Positions 1-10,721 of a stretch of 64,000 nucleotides of DNA are shown piece by piece. The stretch's first letter is position 1, and each line of letters opens with the position of its first letter. The position numbers and the translations under genes were made by a program. Source of the DNA: Xenoacremonium recifei (taxonomy: Eukaryota; Ascomycota; Sordariomycetes; Hypocreales; Nectriaceae); assembly GCA_012184525.1 (NCBI GenBank), contig WOFQ01000013.1, positions 496,001 through 560,000 on the forward strand, written 5' to 3'. Below the pieces are notes generated by a model. That model saw only the letters and a list, made by a program, of their open reading frames with translations. It had not been told where the DNA came from and did not search any database.

Positions 1-105
1 GTTATTGCTTGATTAGATGTCGATTATGTCCGATCAGTTGCGACCGTCTCCAGCTCTTATACAAAGCTGTGACGTACATGAGGCCCGTAGATAATTACTT
101 CAAAG

Positions 106-113
106 AATATAAG
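106..113 (+). promoter_or_regulatory. Possible TATA-like element of the first gene
   Basis: The string AATATAAG lies about 100 bases before the proposed ATG at 212, followed by a C-rich tract (127-140), an arrangement common in fungal promoters. It is a position-based suggestion only. Confidence 0.3.
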
Positions 114-211
114 AGACCTCTGATGCCCCCCCTCCTCCCCGTTCACAAATCTTTCCTGTAACCATCCTTCTATCGACTGCACTCAACGATCATTTACTTG
201 TCATAAACATC

Positions 212-728
212 ATGAAGCTTGGCGATGATGATTGGAATGAATTGGGGAAGCAGCTTGGTCCTCTCGGTTGGGGGATCTGGTATGTCTGTAAGTGTGAAAA
301 CGCTCGATTTCCCTCATGCTTCTTATTCATACATCTCTCCAGGGAATGCAGTTGCCCCGGAAGAATATGGGGGTGTTGAGTTATCTGGTTGGTGCGTGGC
401 TAGAGAAGGCACGGACCTGATTTTCATGCGTACAAATGGATATACGGCAGGCTACTTGAATACACACAGTGCTCCTGGGGGGAAGCATTTTTGGCCCGCT
501 GGATATTCCATCAAATCGCGCGAATCAGACTGGACCTTTATGGTCTTGGAACGAGATTGCATGCGCGGCAATAGCAATGAGCGATGCTCTACAGATGAGA
601 TGATCGAGTATGCTAGAAGATGGGATGGCTACTACCTTGAAGGAGAGGAGTACGAGTATTATTGGGCGCTTATCAAGGCTGCAGAGGAGGAAATGCATCC
701 GGGAGCCATTCCATTGGAGGAAAGATAG
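212..728 (+). CDS. Hypothetical protein, 153 aa, two exons
   Basis: I do not recognise this family. The best model uses the ATG at 212 and a 55-base intron at 288-342 with a consensus GTAAGT donor and a CAG acceptor, joining exons 212-287 and 343-728 in frame. An ATG at 219 also opens an unspliced frame, but the spliced model has a better start context (CATCATGAAG) and removes a poorly coding stretch. The product is acidic and rich in Trp, Tyr and Glu (start MKLGDDDWNELGKQLGPLG), with no signal peptide, membrane segment or known motif; its C-terminal third is Glu/Tyr-rich. It neighbours degenerate DNA and HET genes, which fits an accessory, lineage-specific gene. The exon-intron model is fairly secure; the function is unknown. 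Confidence 0.55.
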
Positions 729-3001
729 GGGCTGTCGCCCAGATCTGCCATGTAACGGGGAGCGCAGATATGCTTATTGGCAGTGACCCTAGGACTCTGA
801 CTCTTGTACTTGCTCTATTCGAAGCTAATACAGAAATAAACTCCAATAATTGAGGTCGGCTTCAATGGCAACCCTCGATAGAAGAGTTTAGTCTTATAGA
901 AGGAATACACACATAACTACTACCCGGGAAACCCAATGGGAATTGGAGTGATCTGAGTGGATGTTAAGTTACAAGCTGTTGAGAAGACATATATCATGAG
1001 CATGGAAAGCTATTCACTAGTAATTAGAATCTGAAAACATTAAAGATATCTTTTTTCTGAATCTAGGTAGTGAATCATCTAATCAGAATTAGGATCGAAT
1101 CTGGAAATTGGTGGTATTCTCCAAAATTTAAGTTCTGCTTATCCCCTAGATTTCTATTCTCAGGCTTCACCATTTAATAAGTGGGGAGTTGTGCTCAACT
1201 GGACTTTAACCCCAGAAATCTAAGCAAATGAGCAGTGTCAAATTTGCTTCTAATTCTATATCCAGAGATCGCCAGATCAGATAATGCGTCATCAGTCGCA
1301 TCTCTCAAGGCTTAGTCAATGATGCGGCCCAGATCTAAGCTACCATGTCCTCAGGAAAGGTTATCCGCGCTTCACCAGATGTGCAACTATCGGAAGTGCT
1401 GTTTAGGTAGAGAGAGCGATGGTCAAGGCCGAGAGATTGTTGCAGGCCAGTTCCATGAATCCGCCTCGGCTCCTTCGCCATCAACACCATCGCCACCACC
1501 GTCTCGGCCTGCATCCCAACTAAGGACTCGAACTACATCTCAGCCAACGTCTTCACTACCTGCCTCGAATAATTCCGACACCTTGCTGCCGTTAAGTCTA
1601 CAAGAGCGATTTTGGAACGAGGCGTCCCGTGGCTCGGATAGCGTATCCGCGGGATGTCGCTTGTGGCTAACGAAGCCGCTATATTCCCCGTCCTTTGTTT
1701 CTTCCCAAACAAAATGGTACAGCACAACATAAAACGCAAGATTAATTGATGCTGAACGTTTAGGTACTTGTGTCTTACTGGAGTAGATTCCTGGAGTGGC
1801 CGCAACTGGAGGTAGGACTGGAGATATCCAACGATGTAACACGCTCTCAGGCGGTTGATAATTGAGTGTTCTGTTTCATCAATTTTCGTCCTCCGACACT
1901 TGGCGGAGACTGCCATGTCAACCATTATTTTTAAATCCCAGTGATCACTGCCTTCCCCGCAATCTTCCCATCTCTGTGATCTTTGATGGCCTGATCAATA
2001 TAGAATAACATTCGCGATTACCCCAGCATCCTGGAACCTATGATTTCGAAGGACGGCATGGCTAGACTACTTTCTTTGTGGGGCTGTATCACCGTATATT
2101 GTAAACCGTATCTGCCACGTAACGATCGTGGGACAGAGTAGAGACACGCCTTAGTCAATACAAGGCCGGTGCTGCTGATGGCAAGTAAATTTCAAGGTTA
2201 GATATCCTATACGACAATTTGAGGGTGATTGGTCTGGCCCATGCAATCGGTAAGTCCTTTTTGGGTGGTCCAAGCCTGATAAAGATTCGCCAGTTGAACT
2301 TTTAGGACCGAGATCCCAGTTTTTTAATCTTTGATGAAAGTCCTAGAACTCGGCTGTCATTGAATCCTTCCGTATTTGGAAGTAGTGGGTTCCGATGTAA
2401 GGCTTCTCGCTCCTGACAGCTCGAATGGATGTAACAAGTGATGGCCAAGTCTTGTAACTCGTCAGACAATACTTTCAATTAAGGCTACGATGTGAACCAG
2501 GAAGTCGACCTCGAGCTTGGCCTCCTTTATTCATGATACTATACTGCTGGTCGCGTCCTCCGCCCGCCAGTCAACTACCTCCTAGAGGATATGATTGAGG
2601 GCTTTGATGAATTGAAAGCCCTATATCTCCCTGAGTCGGTATTGTGTGAGCTCCAGGGACCCGTTGAAGGAAATTGGAAAGATGCCATTCGGGAAAGGTG
2701 GACGAGTTCATCGCGGTGAGGATGCCCGTTAATAGGGTCGACTAGTGGGATGAACAGGATTTGGGGGACAATTGATTGGAGCGTCTGACGCCTTATCCGA
2801 GCTTCGTAGCTCCTGGGAGAAGTTCCGTGTTTTCATGATTGTTGGGGCAGAAGTAGCCCTGTGGAGGAACCCGTCGACACGACCGACTTGTGCGGCGAGA
2901 CGAAGGTCAAGAAGACATCAAGAAACAAGGGGGAGTCAAAATTCAGCTACTTGTTACCGTGGAGAGAAAATTGTGATAACTGCATACATCAGGTGTTCCC
3001 A
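729..3001. other. Degenerate gene-free stretch with possible coding relics
   Basis: No intact gene is visible in these 2.3 kb. The DNA is richer in A/T than the core regions, and frames are repeatedly broken by stops. Stretches around 1340-1730 (+) and 2492-2719 (+) look weakly protein-like when single stops are ignored, which suggests decayed genes rather than a promoter. I could not assign them to a family. Confidence 0.4.
2492..2719 (+). pseudogene. Possible coding relic with one internal TGA
   Basis: Read in one frame from 2492 to the stop at 2717-2719, this stretch gives about 75 residues broken only by a TGA at 2534-2536. The part after the TGA is balanced in composition (for example VNYLLEDMIEGFDELKALYL) and looks like real protein. 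No start, no splice sites and no recognisable domain were found, so it may be the remnant of a larger gene or chance. Confidence 0.2.
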
Positions 3002-5389
3002 TCATACCAACTCCACTAGTTGCACTTCCCTTTTTTCAAAGCATCTATCGACAACGGCATCTGTAAATTCAGCCCCTTTCTCACCTGTAGCTTCCATCAG
3101 GAGCATGCCCAAGCGCCGGAACGTTACTTGAGGTGCTCCACCAGTTGATCTGAGGTGTAGCAAAAGCCATCCGTTGGAGTCTCGGTCTGAAGTTGTCGCA
3201 AATCTAGGCAAACGAGACATCAAAATATATCTATCATTATCTTGAGGAGCATCTCTCGACTGGTCACCTGTATCAGGGTAGTAGGTGCAGTTGGACATCA
3301 AAGGGTTGGCGGCATCATTCTGCAATGACGTGATCAAACCCCAATATACAGTGCCTCGCAGAACCAGTGTTCCTCGAGAGCAGTTTCCGAAGGGATTTTC
3401 GATGCTAGTAGCCTCATAAGTCGTAGAAACAACGCTAACATAGTGATAAATTGGCTTTGCCCACTGGCCTATAATCTGTACCGGCCTATTGCAACCAGCC
3501 CAGGACCAGGAGGGGATCATGATGGGAGAGTCGACAGATATGCCTGGGGAGCTAGCTTGGTTTGTTGTAGTCTTCTCGTCGACAAACTATAGCAAGTCTT
3601 CTAAGAGATTTCCTTTCCATAAGCCGGCCAGATATTCCTGACTGGAAGTACCTCGAGAGAACTGCGCTGCCAGTCCAGCTAGTGCGGGAAGTCGGTCAGA
3701 CGCCTTGGTCAGAGAAGTCTTGGTATAGACTTCGACGACACGCTGCCACCATCGCTGAGGATGAGCTTGATCATGGGTCGTACTAGAGAGTGACTGGAAG
3801 TGAGCCGCCTTCAGAGGAGCTGGAAAAATATGGTTGTTAGGGTCTTCTCTGAGTTCTCTCTGAAACCCATCGTACCAGACCTTCTGGTAATTGACTGCCG
3901 AACTGGATGAAGAACTCTCCACGGTGTTTGAAAAATATTCGTTCAATAGGAAGTTACATTCACAGTCTACTCCTTCTAGGCATTCCCAGAGAAGCTCGTG
4001 GGGGCCGAAGATGATGAACCGCTTGGAAAGCAACCTCTCTTGAAGCACCCAGCCACGGGTGAGCAAGTCGAGTGATTCTCGTGGGGAGCCGTTAGCTGTT
4101 GTGATGTCTCCCACATGGTTGCAACCTAGGCCAAAGTGTGGGAGGGGCCTCCGTAAGAATAGTCGGATGCTTGGATGTAAAGGACTGGTAATGTCAAAGC
4201 CCTTGAAGAGTCGGTCTGCAACAGCGAAGCACCCATTTCCCCCAACCGCAGCTGCGATTGTCAGAGTTGCGTTCTCATATACAGAGCACATTCTTCCTGC
4301 CTCTCGTTCCCAGTCATCGGCGCTGTCCTGCACAATACAGACGCTGTCAATCCAGATGTATCTGATAGCTTCGTGATCTGGGTATGTCTTGTGGTGCCAT
4401 GCCGAGAATGCCTGTGCAAAGGAGATGGCCTGTTGAAATGTTCTAGTGAGGGAATCCCACTTGATCTTGTCTTGTAGCTGTTTGATGTTGTCGTGGGTAC
4501 ATCGGAACATGTCCTTGTCGCTGAGCCATCGATGGCTCAGGCAGAGGTACTGGCCTCGGGCACCATGAGTCTCGACAAGGCGGAGAGTCTCTCTGCTAGA
4601 AAAGTCGACTACTCTAGTGGGAAGGGCTGGGACATCTGTATTCCTTTCGCACGCATCATGGCTGGCCTTGCATTTTGCGAACCACGAGTAGGCGGTTTCA
4701 AAGGCCTCGGGTGATCCTGTGTATCCTGATATAGGCCGTTGATGATAAGCGCTGGCCAGATACTGGGGTAGAGGTCCATCCTCGCGTGGAAATCCACAAA
4801 TTTTTCTCACCCAGTCAATCCAGCGAGTCAGATAGCTCGGTTCGGCTGTCCACTTGAACATCTCGAGATTCTCCGTGCGTTCATGACCTTTGCTATCTTT
4901 TAACCAGAGAATAATCTCGCTTATGCTATGACACTGCGAGGATATTCCTTTAAAGGTCATGGGAGATCCCCATTTGGCCTGCAGAATGGGACCGAGGATC
5001 TGAAGCGTGATACCGGTTATCCTACACCCGTGGCATCGAGCAGCTTGGGCAGCAGACATTGCCTGCACCTTGGGCTCGTAGTCGGGGCAGCTGTAGAAAG
5101 CCCCAGAACAGTAAGAACATTCTTCGGTCTGAGACGAGAATAGACGCGAGTAAAGTGCCGAGAGAATGGAGGAAGCGCGATTTGTCGCCGAACCAAGGAG
5201 TTGCATCCATCCGGGCTGTGTATCGCTAGGAGGCGGCGCACCAGTTGCCATACTTGATTCTAGTAAGACGGATAATCTATGAGAAGTATCCGGAAAGGAA
5301 CCCGTCTCGTAATAGCCTGTTAAGGCGAGGGTCTGGTAGAATAGTTGAGGCAATAGAGAAAGGGAGGCAATGAGGCTTGCGAAGTACAT
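3002..5389 (-). pseudogene. HET-domain protein gene with one in-frame TAG
   Basis: This encodes a heterokaryon-incompatibility (HET) domain protein; the family triggers or executes cell death after fusion of unlike fungal cells. The frame from 5389 runs 600 codons, meets TAG at 3587-3589, then stays open for 194 more codons to 3002. HET motifs are in order: YLCLSHRWLSDKDM (about residue 281), YIWIDSVCIVQDSADDW (344), RGWVLQERLLS (445), then EYLAGLWKGNLLEDLL before the stop and MIPSWSWAGC after it. In the family the LL is normally followed by W, so TAG replaces a conserved Trp. Paired cysteines (residues 92-122) precede the HET domain. The first ATG gives a hydrophobic leader unusual for HET proteins; ATG 5251 (MATGAPPPS) is an alternative. 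No introns are needed. It is either a recent nonsense allele or a gene recoded at the mRNA level. Confidence 0.8.
3587..3589 (-). other. In-frame TAG at the conserved LLW tryptophan of the HET gene
   Basis: On the coding strand the codons read CTA TAG TTT. A single G/A change separates it from TGG. The transcript can fold so that CUUG (3596-3593) pairs with CAAG (3559-3556) and GUUUGU (3587-3582) with ACAAAC (3565-3560), leaving the UA of this codon in a five-base bulge. The fold is my manual pairing and was not scored. Confidence 0.6.
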
Positions 5390-5435
5390 GCACCTTCAGC
5401 CAGCCTAATCTATCTTGCAAGGCATAAGGCTAACC

Positions 5436-5444
5436 TATATATAT
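5436..5444 (-). promoter_or_regulatory. TATA-like box upstream of the first HET gene
   Basis: An alternating TATATATAT tract lies 47 bases before ATG 5389 and about 190 before ATG 5251 on the minus strand. If it is used, transcription would start so close to 5389 that the internal ATG at 5251 becomes the likelier start. Confidence 0.3.
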
Positions 5445-5647
5445 GCTCATGATCTTTTATTTAGTTTAGCCTCCGTTATCGGCGTTGCGATGAGCAACTG
5501 AACTGTATCGCAATAATATAATAAGCTGCTGCTTTGGTTGTGAAACTCGAGTCTGCCTTTGCCAGCGAAACAGGGCTTTAAGCTGTGTGGCATAAGACGA
5601 TAAAGGGCACTGCTACACCGAGAAAAAACTTCTGTTGAATGTAGCCC

Positions 5648-5716
5648 CTCACTCAGCCCGCCTCAGCCGCCTCACTCAGCCCGCCTCAGCCTCCTTCACT
5701 CAGCCCGCCTCAGCTC
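5648..5716. repeat. Three tandem copies of a 23-bp unit
   Basis: Units at 5648-5670, 5671-5693 and 5694-5716 share the core CACTCAGCCCGCCTCAGC and differ at only a few positions. Degenerate CTCAG motifs continue to about 5760. The array lies between the two HET genes, upstream of the first and downstream of the second. Confidence 0.9.
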
Positions 5717-5882
5717 AGGCTCCAGGATCCTCAGCCCTCGCTCAGCGACAGCTCAGCCTAAAGCGGCAGGAACTCAGCTCTGGAAGCAGCAATGGATTTT
5801 GGTATGCGTGAGTTTCGTCTTCGAGTTATTTGGGATTATCAACCTCTTTCCTCTCGAAATTTCTCCATCTTTAGAAATGACT

Positions 5883-7568
5883 TCAAACGCGTTTATCCAC
5901 CAGAGCACCTTCAATGACCAGTCGCCCATTGATTAGGTGCTGCTGGAAGGTCGGATATAAGACAGTATATACTTTACCTCCTCCCCCGAGAGACAGTTCG
6001 CCTTCCATCAAAATCAGTTCTTCGGGATCAAAATCCGTTGGATTCTCGACAACAGAAAAACGTGAACGGGGATGATCAGGGTGTCCAGTGATTGCCCATA
6101 TAACAAAATCTCCCTGTTCGTTAGAAAGCATCAAGGCGACCTTCATTTTGCCAATGTTGTCAAGGGAGATGGCGACCTCACGTTCATCCATACGTCCGCT
6201 GTGTTCAATGTCATGAACAAGGTAAGGGGAGAGAAACACATTGCGATCCGCTGTGAACACGAGCGAGCACGGTCTGGATTTCGATGGCAAGACCTCTCTC
6301 AGATCAAAAGTATGTGGAACAAAGACTTCCTGAACGGTTGGGGAATCGGCTGATTTGACAGATTCGTTGCGGAGTTCTCTCCATATTTCTGACTCCTCCC
6401 ATGTCATGAATCCTGTGAGACGCCCAGCATCAACCCGAGCGAAGAGGTTTGAATCCTTCTTGACGCGTCGAACTATCAGGCATACCGGTTCTAGGCGTGA
6501 AGCACTTGTTTCGGCGAATGCAACATGCGCGTCGAGAAAGGCGACATACTCTTCTTCATCCTCTTCAGTGGGCATAAGCTCTAGCTTCGCTCGAACCCCA
6601 ACCCTTGAGACGACTAAAGGTGAAGTTTTGTGTTGATCATCCACGCACTTTCTCTCAGCACCCCTACTTTCACCAGAAAAAAGCTTAGGGGATGAGGCGA
6701 GGAGACCGTGGAAGGTCGATCTGTCAGCTGCTGGATCTGTCCACGCCAAGATGGTCAGGTCGTTGGTCTGTTTGATAATTTCCTCTTGGAGCCTCTGGAA
6801 TGCTTTCCGCCCCTCGCCGTACAACAATGGCATATTGATATCGAATATTCCCAGCAAACAATAAGCTTCATCCTCAACCCGGGTCGTGGTTCTTTTGCCT
6901 GCCCAGGACATCCCCTCAACGATGGACTGCGAGTCACATTCGCCAGTCAGAAGCACGATATCAGGAATTCCAGAAAGATGTTGGATTTTGTTGAAGAATC
7001 TGCTCTGCGGCTCATCTTCAGCATCGGGTTTTGCACCATACCGCTGCATTCTGCGCCATCGATACTGGGTTCTTTTTTCAAATCCGCGGAGAACTCCGAT
7101 GAAGTTCCAAGAGGCATCGAAAAACTCCCTGGTCCGCGGGGCAATGAGTTCTTGCAATGTCCATCCACGCTGGAACCACCTAGAGGTCCCAACAAATCGG
7201 CCTACAAAGTCCCATTGGAGCTAGCGGTCTTCGAGATTCACATCTTCCAGGTATATGTAACATATCTGGGAATTGCGATACCAAGCAAACATCGAGTTGA
7301 TGGCTTCAGAGAGCTCTGCACTGCTTGTCTTGTCAATGCAACAAGTGTCGACCCAGCAGTAGTCCAATTTTTCGGCGACAGCTTGGTTGATACAGTATTC
7401 GATCTTCGTCCATCCTTTTTTGGCCTTAAACGAATCGCCGCCAGAGGTCATGTCCCGGTATGACACTTCATCATCGCGTGACCCCCAAGTATGCGAGAGA
7501 ATGGCGTATGGGGGCGGTGTGGCCATGAACTCCACCAGCTCACGGGTTTTGACGTCGATGAGACGCAT
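5883..7568 (-). pseudogene. HET-domain protein gene (HET-E/NWD2 type N-terminus) with one in-frame TAG
   Basis: The N-terminus MRLIDVKTRELVEF, then YAILSHTWG, YCWVDTCCIDKTSSAELSEA and ICYIYLEDV, is the classic HET domain of the HET-E/NWD2 type. At codon 116 the frame meets TAG (7221-7223) and then continues open for 445 codons with the expected next motifs: SRWFQRGWTLQELIAP, IVEGMSWAGKRTTTRVEDEA, YCLLGIFDINMPLLYGEGRKAF. The stop thus falls inside a conserved domain with both sides intact and in phase, so there is no frameshift. The C-terminal ~250 residues match no NACHT or WD-repeat domain, so it is a short HET protein. It lies head-to-tail with another HET gene that has the same kind of lesion. 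It is a recent nonsense allele or a recoded gene. Confidence 0.82.
7221..7223 (-). other. In-frame TAG inside the second HET domain
   Basis: The coding strand reads CGC TAG CTC between EDVNLEDR and LQWDFVGRFVG. CAG or TGG are the one-step sense ancestors. No convincing intron spans it: a possible 60-base in-frame removal has a poor GTTACA donor and would delete the conserved YIYLEDV motif. Confidence 0.6.
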
Positions 7569-8194
7569 CGCTTATCTGTCTTTCAGGCAGTAATGGTTTT
7601 TGGAGTCGGTGAGTTTGGGTACGATTCACTTCGTGGAGGTTTTTGAGTGCATCAGGTGTCAGATCAGGCTGCAAGTGAGGGGAAGTTGGGCAGTGAGGCA
7701 GCTGAAATGCACTTTGAGCTGAACACTGCCTCGTGAGCTGCACCAATCAGTCACGGGGTCACGGTCCTGCCGCCAATCAGTGTGTATAATTTAGAAGCCA
7801 ATCACATCAATCCTCAACAAAGCAGGATATTTCAGGATTCTTATGAGCATCCCCGATGATTCATAAAATACTCGTTCATATCTGTCATATACCTCCTTAG
7901 TTGGCTTTCCATCAGTATTCATATAGTCAATATCTAGCGTTGCTTCATCGCCACAGTGTCGGCAGTTCCTTCCTGCGTGAGAGACACTAAAAAGCAACAG
8001 CAGCAAACAATAGGGCACTTCTACCTCCCATGCCACTCTGTATCTGTAAGAAATATAAGAGATCCCAACTCCCATGGCTTTCGTTGCTCATCAACAGACC
8101 TGTCTCCTACAAAAGAACTCCTCAACGCTTGACAAGGCCACAAAGCTCAGCTCTTAACATCATTTGGTTCGACTCAACCTCACCGAACAAAACC
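7569..8194. other. Intergenic, promoter side of HET gene and of a small ORF
   Basis: No gene is supported here. Divergent promoters for the HET gene (minus) and the small Cys-rich ORF (plus) must lie in this interval. A minus-strand open frame at 7791-8075 has no coding features I trust. Confidence 0.4.
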
Positions 8195-8389
8195 ATGCCC
8201 ACTAAGCCCCCCAAGTGTGCCGCTGCCGCTGCAGCCGCTAGTCAAGATGGCGCGGACGACCCCAAACCCGTCGACTTTGCCAATCGTGTGTGCCTTTGCC
8301 CATGCGATTGCCAAAGAATCGTCACCCGCGATCCATACATTTGTCAATACTGCTGGAATTACCACATCTTTCCTGGTGAACAAGTCTGA
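8195..8389 (+). CDS. Small Cys-rich protein, 64 aa, unknown
   Basis: The ATG at 8195 has a strong fungal context (AAAACCATGCC). The product has Pro/Lys then a run of seven alanines, an acidic linker, and a compact cysteine cluster: CLCPCDC followed by CQYC twelve residues later. The C-x-C-x2-C-x-C...C-x2-C spacing suggests a metal-binding (zinc or copper) micro-domain. There is no signal peptide, so secretion as an effector is not indicated. I do not recognise a family. It is short enough to be chance, but the start context and the cysteine spacing argue for a real gene; it could be the surviving piece of a larger one. Confidence 0.4.
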   Translation: MPTKPPKCAAAAAAASQDGADDPKPVDFANRVCLCPCDCQRIVTRDPYICQYCWNYHIFPGEQV

Positions 8390-8719
8390 CAAGGAGCACT
8401 GGAGAAGCGGTTGAACGGACGAGGGAAGAAAAGGCAACAAAGAGCAGAAGGTTAAAGGAGTTCTATAACCCTGTTTTCCCCTTCGTCTTTCTTTATACCA
8501 TGTGCAAATTTTGGCAATCTTAACACTCTCTAGACTCACGCATCAATCTCACTTAGACACAAATTGATAAATAACACTTCTTAAATTAGTTCCAAGACCA
8601 CATCTATACCTCCGTAGCTAAGAAAAGTAGTTGACTATCAGTTGTTTTCAGGAGCGCACTCGAAACAACTCGCTAAACGAAAATCCCATTCCCGGCGGCT
8701 TCGTTGACTTAACACACCC
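8390..8719. other. Intergenic between convergent genes
   Basis: This short stretch holds the 3' ends of the small Cys-rich ORF (plus) and the sedolisin gene (minus). No further feature is seen. Confidence 0.4.
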
Positions 8720-10721
8720 CTAGTAAGACGTCATCTCTGAGAGCTTATCAAAGAGAGGAGTCCCCCATCCAGTGACAGGATCCCAGCCCTTGACTGCCTT
8801 CCAGCCAGCGTTCGGAATGACGGGAGATGGCAGGCCCCAAATACTCGTTCCCTGACAGCCGACGGACTTGCCCTTCGTGATGCTGTGGAGGTGTCAATAC
8901 TATACAACTGGCTTTGAGGAGGACGGACTTACTCGGTGAAGCCCCGGCCTTCGTACTTCCAGATCCACGGGTTGAGGAATCCCAGTGCCGGCTTACCCGC
9001 TTTGAATCGCTGGTTGTTGAGAAGTGCAACAATTGCTCCGAATACGGGAGAAGCAGCACTGCCGTCTCGTTAGTTCTATCCGAGGACTTGTCGGGCGGGT
9101 GTCCAGATAACGTACCTTGTTCCCCCGGTCGTCTCCGTCTCGTCGTGGCTGATGATCTGGTAGTTCCACCCAAGGGCAGAAACATCGGGATAAGCCCTTC
9201 CATTCTTATTGTAATAGCCCTTCCACTCATTGCCATGCTTCGCGAGATACTGCAGGACTGTCTTGTCCTGCCAGCTAGGTCGGGGCCAGTACTCTGAGAA
9301 GCCACCACCAGACAAATATACAGCAGTTTCCGGTGTGTTATTCTTCGTGCCGCCCACTGAAGTTACGTACGGACATGAAGCCGGGAACCCAGGGAGAAAC
9401 TTAGTAGTGTTCTTCCCATCATTGGACATGCAGGACTGGCCCGGTCCAAGGTCGCCCGATGCGACGATGACGGAGACACCGCGAGTGCCCAATTGCCCGA
9501 ACATGTTACAGACTTGCTTGGCATAGGACTTCGGTACCTCTTGCTCGTTCTCACCGTAGGAGATGGAAAGGACGGAAGGGAGGTCGTTGTCGTGGAGATT
9601 GACGAGGTAGGTCGCGAACTCGAGCCATGGTTCAATGTACGCTTCCGTGGAATCGTATAGACTAAGAGAGACAGTCAGTCATTTTCACTAGCTCAAGCGC
9701 ATGAACTTACTCAAGGTCAGTGTTGAAGCCATGGTTCTCTCCACCAACAGCATAGTACCGCACGGGAACCTTGTTTGCCATGGAGACGGCATACTGAATA
9801 TCCAGGTTTGCTTCTCCACTGGGATATTCTCCTTGAGGATTCTTCCCATCATTCACCAATGCGACCGAGAAGTTGGCGCCCTCTATGCCAGGCGCGTATT
9901 GAGCGATGAACTGCTCGAGCTGGTCGAACTGCGCAGCTTGCTACTCATTGTCAGTGATGTGTTGGAGAAGGATGGGTCAGGCCGCAACTCACCCCGTTAA
10001 ACCCAGCGATGCCATACAGACACTTTTTCTGCGCCTTGGGGGGATCGTTGGGAATGTGGTAGATCTTTCGCAAGCAGGCCGGGGTCAATTCAGACTTGCA
10101 TTGGTTCAAGTCTACTCCTGGACCGCCACCGTATGCGCCTCCACCACCACTTGGGCTCCTCGTACGGGGCGCAGGGGAGCGCTTCGCACGTTTCGACTTC
10201 TTCGAACTTCCAAAGAAAGTCGTCGGCTGGATAGTGGCGATGTGATCGCGCACTTCAGCAGGCACAGAGTACGCAGTCGTTCGGACCAGGTGTTCGTCGT
10301 CTCGGGCAAAGACGCTGAAGCGAGTGTTGAGGAGATGTTCGGCGGAATCGACGGTCGTTCGGACGTGAAGCCACTGCCCATCATCCCGGACATGATGATC
10401 TGGAACACCGGCTTCTCGGAGCCAACGCTTGACGGAGTCGGTGGCTTCCTGGCGAGGGTTCAAGAGCGCTTTGGCGTCCTCCCGAGGGAGATGTTTACCG
10501 TACAGAGGATCATCGGGGTCGGAGACACTGTAAAGAGTGCGTTCAAGGAGATCGTGGTTGTCGGGTTGAAGACCGATGGAGAGCTTGATGAAGTCTTTGG
10601 GCTCAGCAGAGCGCACCTCAATCCATCCCGATGGGAGCTCGTTGAGCGACTCGACCAGCACTGGTGCAGCCCAGGACAAGGAGTGAAGTGTGCCAAAGAG
10701 CACCGCCAATGATTTCAGCAT
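8720..10721 (-). CDS. Secreted sedolisin-family protease (S53, tripeptidyl-peptidase-like), 597 aa
   Basis: A secreted acid serine-carboxyl peptidase that breaks down extracellular protein. Exons (minus): 10721-9993, 9940-9711, 9661-9116, 9058-8933, 8882-8720; all introns are 49-57 bases with GT..AG ends. A signal peptide (MLKSLAVLFGTLHSLSWAA) is followed by a pro-kumamolisin domain, a basic KKSKRAKR linker fit for Kex2 processing, and the catalytic domain. The triad is visible: Glu286 and Asp290 in SGEANLDIQY, Ser502 in TGGTSAASP, with the oxyanion Asp390 in ASGDLGPG. DPVTGWGTP near the end is the usual calcium-site region. The length matches the family. A TATATAAAG box lies about 130 bases upstream. 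The exact specificity (tripeptidyl- or endo-peptidase) cannot be told from sequence. Confidence 0.93.

Noticed and set aside
3544..3651. A 108-base in-frame intron that would remove the TAG of the first HET gene
   Set aside because: GTACTT..CCCCAG is possible, but it would delete the conserved EYLAGLW..LL motif, so it is unlikely to be the functional form.
7164..7223. Short introns around the TAG of the second HET gene
   Set aside because: Candidate donors are weak or the introns would be under 45 bases, and the 60-base option deletes the conserved YIYLEDV segment.
7791..8075. Minus-strand ORF with a hydrophobic start and CRHCG
   Set aside because: Overlaps the promoter of the small Cys-rich gene; composition and lack of family features suggest chance.
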